Origin: Bacillota bacterium
GTDB taxonomy: Bacteria > Bacillota > Clostridia > Oscillospirales > Acutalibacteraceae
Assembly (NCBI GenBank): GCA_023458755.1
Contig: JAEWYE010000058.1
Location: 1-64,000 of the forward strand
DNA: 64,000 nt
Direction: 5' to 3'
The notes beneath the pieces are model-generated. The model worked only from the letters and a program-made list of their open reading frames with translations, had not been told where the DNA came from and searched no databases. The position numbers and the translations under genes are program-made. Positions 61,399 through 64,000 of the stretch are shown piece after piece; position 1 is the first letter of the stretch, and each line of letters opens with the position of its first letter.

Positions 61399-62805
61399 AT
61401 GAAAAAGTCGAAAAAGCTATTGTCATTCGCACTTGCAGCTCTTATGATTGCTGGTGCAACAACCGGCTGCTCTAGCAACACGGGTACTAGCTCAGCAACC
61501 GCTTCCACGGATGCTTCCGCGGCAGCAAGCAGCACAGCAGGAGCCAAAGAATTCTTTTATTTGAATTTTAAACCGGAGACCGCAGACAAATACAAGGAAA
61601 TTGCAGCGGCCTATCTCAAAGAAAAAGGCGTTACCGTTAAGGTCGAAACAGCGGCTCAGAATAAGTACGAAGAGACTCTGAGAACCGATATGCAGAAGGA
61701 CGACGCACCGGCACTTTTCCAAATCAACGGACCAGTTGGATACCAGAATTGGAAAGATTACTGCGCAGATATGACCGATTCTAAAATCTACAGCTATTTA
61801 ACCGACAAGAATCTCGCTGTAAAATCGGACGGAAAAGTGTATGGTGTTCCTTATGCGGTAGAAGGCTATGGCATCATTTACAACGACGCTATCATGAAGA
61901 AATACTTTGCGTTATCCAACAAAGCAGTCAGCATTTCCTCTGCTGCGGATATCAAGAATTTTGATACCTTGAAAAAAGTTGCAGAAGATATGACAAAGAA
62001 TAAAGCTGCGTTGGGTATTCAGGGCGTATTCGCTTCCACCTCCTTCAAGAAAGGTGAAGACTGGAGATGGCAAACCCATCTGCTCAATATGCCTTTGTAC
62101 TATGAATTCAAAGACAACACAGCATCCCAAGATGTTATTTTGAATGGTTTGAATTCAAAGGAAATTACCTTTAAATATGCTGCAAATTATCAGAACATAT
62201 TTGATCTGTATTTGAACAATTCCTGCACAGACAAAAAATTGCTGAGCAACAAGTCTGTAGATGATTCTATGGCAGAGTTTGCACTTGGCAAAGTAGCAAT
62301 GGTTCAAAACGGCAACTGGGCATGGGGTCAAATTGCTAAGGTGAGCGGCAACACAGTTAAAGAAGACGATGTGAAATTCATGCCGATTTACACAGGCGTT
62401 TCCGGCGAAGAAAGCCAGGGCATCTGTGTGGGTACCGAAAACTATTACGCAATTAACAGCAAGGTTTCCGCAGACAAACAAAAGGCTGCACTTGATTTTG
62501 TCGACTGGTTATTCTCCAGTGCAACCGGTAAGAAATTTGCTACGAATGACTTAGGCCTCATTGCTCCGTTCAATACGTTCTCCGACAGTGAAAAGCCAAA
62601 CGACCCGCTGGCAAAACAGGTTTCCGCAGCTTTAGCGACTGGCAAAACGGTCGTGTGGACTTTCCCGGCATTCCCTGGCCAACAGTTTAAAAATGATGTC
62701 GGTTCCGTTCTTCTTGGATATGTTCAAGGACAAAAGAAATGGGATGACGTTGTAACTACTACCAAAAATTCCTGGAAAACTGAGAAGGCTAATATCGGCA
62801 GCTGA
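61399..62805 (+). CDS. sugar ABC transporter substrate-binding lipoprotein (second system)
   Basis: 468 residues. Signal with lipobox TTGC (Cys near residue 25), Ser/Thr/Ala linker, then a family 1 solute-binding domain (EFFYLNFKPETADKYKEIAAAYLKEKGV start; aromatic residues near WKDYCAD, WRWQTHLL and NGNWAWGQIA suit sugar binding). SD AAGGGAG. It starts a new operon with two permeases. Confidence 0.92.
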   Translation: MKKSKKLLSFALAALMIAGATTGCSSNTGTSSATASTDASAAASSTAGAKEFFYLNFKPETADKYKEIAAAYLKEKGVTVKVETAAQNKYEETLRTDMQKDDAPALFQINGPVGYQNWKDYCADMTDSKIYSYLTDKNLAVKSDGKVYGVPYAVEGYGIIYNDAIMKKYFALSNKAVSISSAADIKNFDTLKKVAEDMTKNKAALGIQGVFASTSFKKGEDWRWQTHLLNMPLYYEFKDNTASQDVILNGLNSKEITFKYAANYQNIFDLYLNNSCTDKKLLSNKSVDDSMAEFALGKVAMVQNGNWAWGQIAKVSGNTVKEDDVKFMPIYTGVSGEESQGICVGTENYYAINSKVSADKQKAALDFVDWLFSSATGKKFATNDLGLIAPFNTFSDSEKPNDPLAKQVSAALATGKTVVWTFPAFPGQQFKNDVGSVLLGYVQGQKKWDDVVTTTKNSWKTEKANIGS

Positions 62806-62834
62806 TTAGCTGACTATACCATTAAGTAAATAGG

Positions 62835-62920
62835 TTATACCGTTCCGTATTCAAATGCGGAACGGTATAACGATAATGGGTTTGGTGAGTCTGGATCATT
62901 TCGTCTGACTCACCGTTTTT
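62835..62920 (+). terminator. two intra-operon hairpins between binding protein and permease
   Basis: Stem 1: 13-bp perfect TTATACCGTTCCG / CGGAACGGTATAA (62835-62847, 62858-62870). Stem 2: GGTGAGTC / GACTCACC (62884-62891, 62907-62914) with GTTTTT, a terminator-like element. Expected effect: more binding protein than permease mRNA. Confidence 0.65.
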
Positions 62921-62940
62921 ACTAAAATAGGAGAAATGAT

Positions 62941-63786
62941 ATGGAGAAAACACTGAAAAAGTATTTTGGCATATTTGCATTGCCTACATTATTAGCATTT
63001 TTACTATACTTTTTAATTCCGTTTATTTGGGGCATTTATCTATCTTTTACCAGATTCACTATTGCAACCGACGCTAAATGGATTGGTTTGCAGAATTATG
63101 TCAGAGCATTTTCCAATCAGGACTTCCTGCATGCGCTTGGGTTTACAAGTATGTTTACCGTTGTATCGGTTATTTCCATTAATGTCTTAGCTTTTTTCTT
63201 AGCCTATTTGTTAACCAGAGGAAGAAAAGGAACAAATGCGTTCAGAACCATATTTTTCATGCCAAACTTAATCGGCGGTATTGTATTGGGCTACATATGG
63301 CAGATTATTTTTAACGGCATCCTGAGCAAGTTCGGAGTAACACTGACCTATAGTCCGGAATATGGCTTCTGGGGTTTAGTCATTATGATGAATTGGCAGT
63401 TAATCGGATATATGATGGTTATCTATATAGCCGGTATTCAGAATGTTCCGCGAGAACTGATTGATGCCGCAAAAGTGGATGGAGCCACGGCTTGGGGAAC
63501 TTTGCGCCACGTAACGCTGCCACTGGTTATGCCTTCCATTACGATTTGCCTGTTCCTTACCTTGACAAATTCCTTTAAATTATTCGACCAGAACTTATCC
63601 TTGACAGGCGGCGAACCGCTGAATCAAACCGCTATGCTGGCACTGGATATTTACAATACCTTCTATAACAGAGGCGGCAGCTGGACCGGTGTAGGCCAAG
63701 CAAAAGCAGTTGTATTCTTTATTTTGGTTACGATTATTGCGTTAGTCCAGCTTACTATCACCAGAAAAAGGGAGGTTGAAAACTAA
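62941..63786 (+). CDS. sugar ABC transporter permease (MalF type, second system)
   Basis: 281 residues with six membrane helices and the EAA loop ELIDAAKVDGATAWGTLRHVTLPLVMP. SD AGGAGAAATG overlaps its start region. Stop codon overlaps the start of the next permease (TAATG at 63784-63788). Confidence 0.93.
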   Translation: MEKTLKKYFGIFALPTLLAFLLYFLIPFIWGIYLSFTRFTIATDAKWIGLQNYVRAFSNQDFLHALGFTSMFTVVSVISINVLAFFLAYLLTRGRKGTNAFRTIFFMPNLIGGIVLGYIWQIIFNGILSKFGVTLTYSPEYGFWGLVIMMNWQLIGYMMVIYIAGIQNVPRELIDAAKVDGATAWGTLRHVTLPLVMPSITICLFLTLTNSFKLFDQNLSLTGGEPLNQTAMLALDIYNTFYNRGGSWTGVGQAKAVVFFILVTIIALVQLTITRKREVEN

Positions 63787-64000
63787 TGGAAAATAATTCA
63801 ATTCAAAACAAATCAAGAGTAAAAGAATATACACTGTTTTTATTCATGTCCTTATTGTCCGTTGTGTTTTTATTACCTATCCTTATTGTGGCCATGAATT
63901 CCTTTAAGGGAAAGCTTTATATCAGTGATAATCCTTTTGCACTGCCAAACGGCACTACGTTCTCCGGTATTGAAAACTACTTGAGCGGTATCGAACTTGT
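63786..64000 (+). CDS. sugar ABC transporter permease (MalG type), partial
   Basis: Starts MENNSIQNKSRVKEYTLF with a first membrane helix (LLSVVFLLPILIVAMNSF) and runs off the window end. It begins in the TAATG overlap with the previous permease, SD GGGAGG. Partner permease of the second sugar importer. Confidence 0.85.
   Translation, partial: MENNSIQNKSRVKEYTLFLFMSLLSVVFLLPILIVAMNSFKGKLYISDNPFALPNGTTFSGIENYLSGIEL

Noticed and set aside
1..64000. tRNA, rRNA, prophage or CRISPR loci
   Set aside because: No T-arm-like GGTTCGAATCC in a cloverleaf, no rRNA segments, no phage structural genes and no spaced repeats were found.

Overview
The window reads as chromosome of an anaerobic, endospore-forming, low-to-moderate G+C Firmicute, most likely a Clostridia member of the Oscillospirales/Ruminococcaceae type. 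The signs are sporulation genes (spoVAC, spoVAD, spoIIID, a spoIIQ-like LytM gene), Gram-positive promoter and SD style, a LexA-type SOS operator, a Rex-type redox operator, fermentative dehydrogenases and sugar ABC transport loci. No rRNA, tRNA, CRISPR array or prophage was found. The genus is a guess.

Layout. 1-4130: AT-rich accessory block with a small secreted protein, a lipoprotein and an ABC-2 exporter (two membrane proteins plus ATPase). 4200-7300 (minus): spoVAC-spoVAD and an HtrA-type surface protease. 7490-12150: fermentation genes, namely a Rex-site-controlled Fe-alcohol dehydrogenase, a HAD phosphatase, an LDH-family dehydrogenase with an MDH-like specificity residue, and malic enzyme. 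12240-14480: lipoprotein, CobO, ECF transporter S component. 14540-18511 (minus): pyridoxamine kinase, FHA-RodA/FtsW fusion, class B PBP. 18770-22800 (minus): galT with a left-handed beta-helix partner, and a surface protein with a dockerin-like tail. 22960-30570: hydroxyacid dehydrogenase, RlmD, alkyltransferase-like protein, two GNATs, DUF4180 protein, second Fe-alcohol dehydrogenase, acyl-CoA synthetase. 31337-35517: a Na,K-ATPase-like P-type pump with two TrkA/RCK proteins. 35775-43453: GNAT, cysteine desulfurase plus TtcA-like thiolase, SPFH protein, lexA, LytM/SpoIIQ, Usp-like protein, spoIIID. 43717-45870: DUF6056 membrane protein, then a scar of truncated IS200 joined to a GH13 remnant. 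45919-60865: YesM/YesN two-component system, sugar ABC transporter, two FAD oxidoreductases, GH2 beta-galactosidase and a chemotaxis receptor, a coherent galactoside-use locus. 61239-64000: a second sugar ABC transporter under a cre-like operator, cut by the window end.

How parts work together. The YesMN locus looks like sense-import-hydrolyse logic: the sensor kinase detects an extracellular signal, the AraC-type regulator switches on the adjacent ABC importer, and LacZ plus the FAD enzymes process the imported glycoside. The P-type ATPase/TrkA/TrkA operon suggests an ion pump gated by cytosolic nucleotide- or K+-sensing RCK proteins. The sporulation genes carry recognisable compartment-type promoters (sigma-F-like before the LytM gene, sigma-E-like before spoIIID, a weaker sigma-G-like site before spoVAC).

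Most unusual non-coding content: a 101-bp imperfect palindrome present in three intergenic copies with compensatory changes; a short RNA-like unit on the minus strand at about 24036-24172 with a consensus promoter, three hairpins and a C-rich anti-SD segment; a second short C-rich unit at about 41375-41484; and a 12-bp tandem repeat next to a cre-like site upstream of the last sugar operon.
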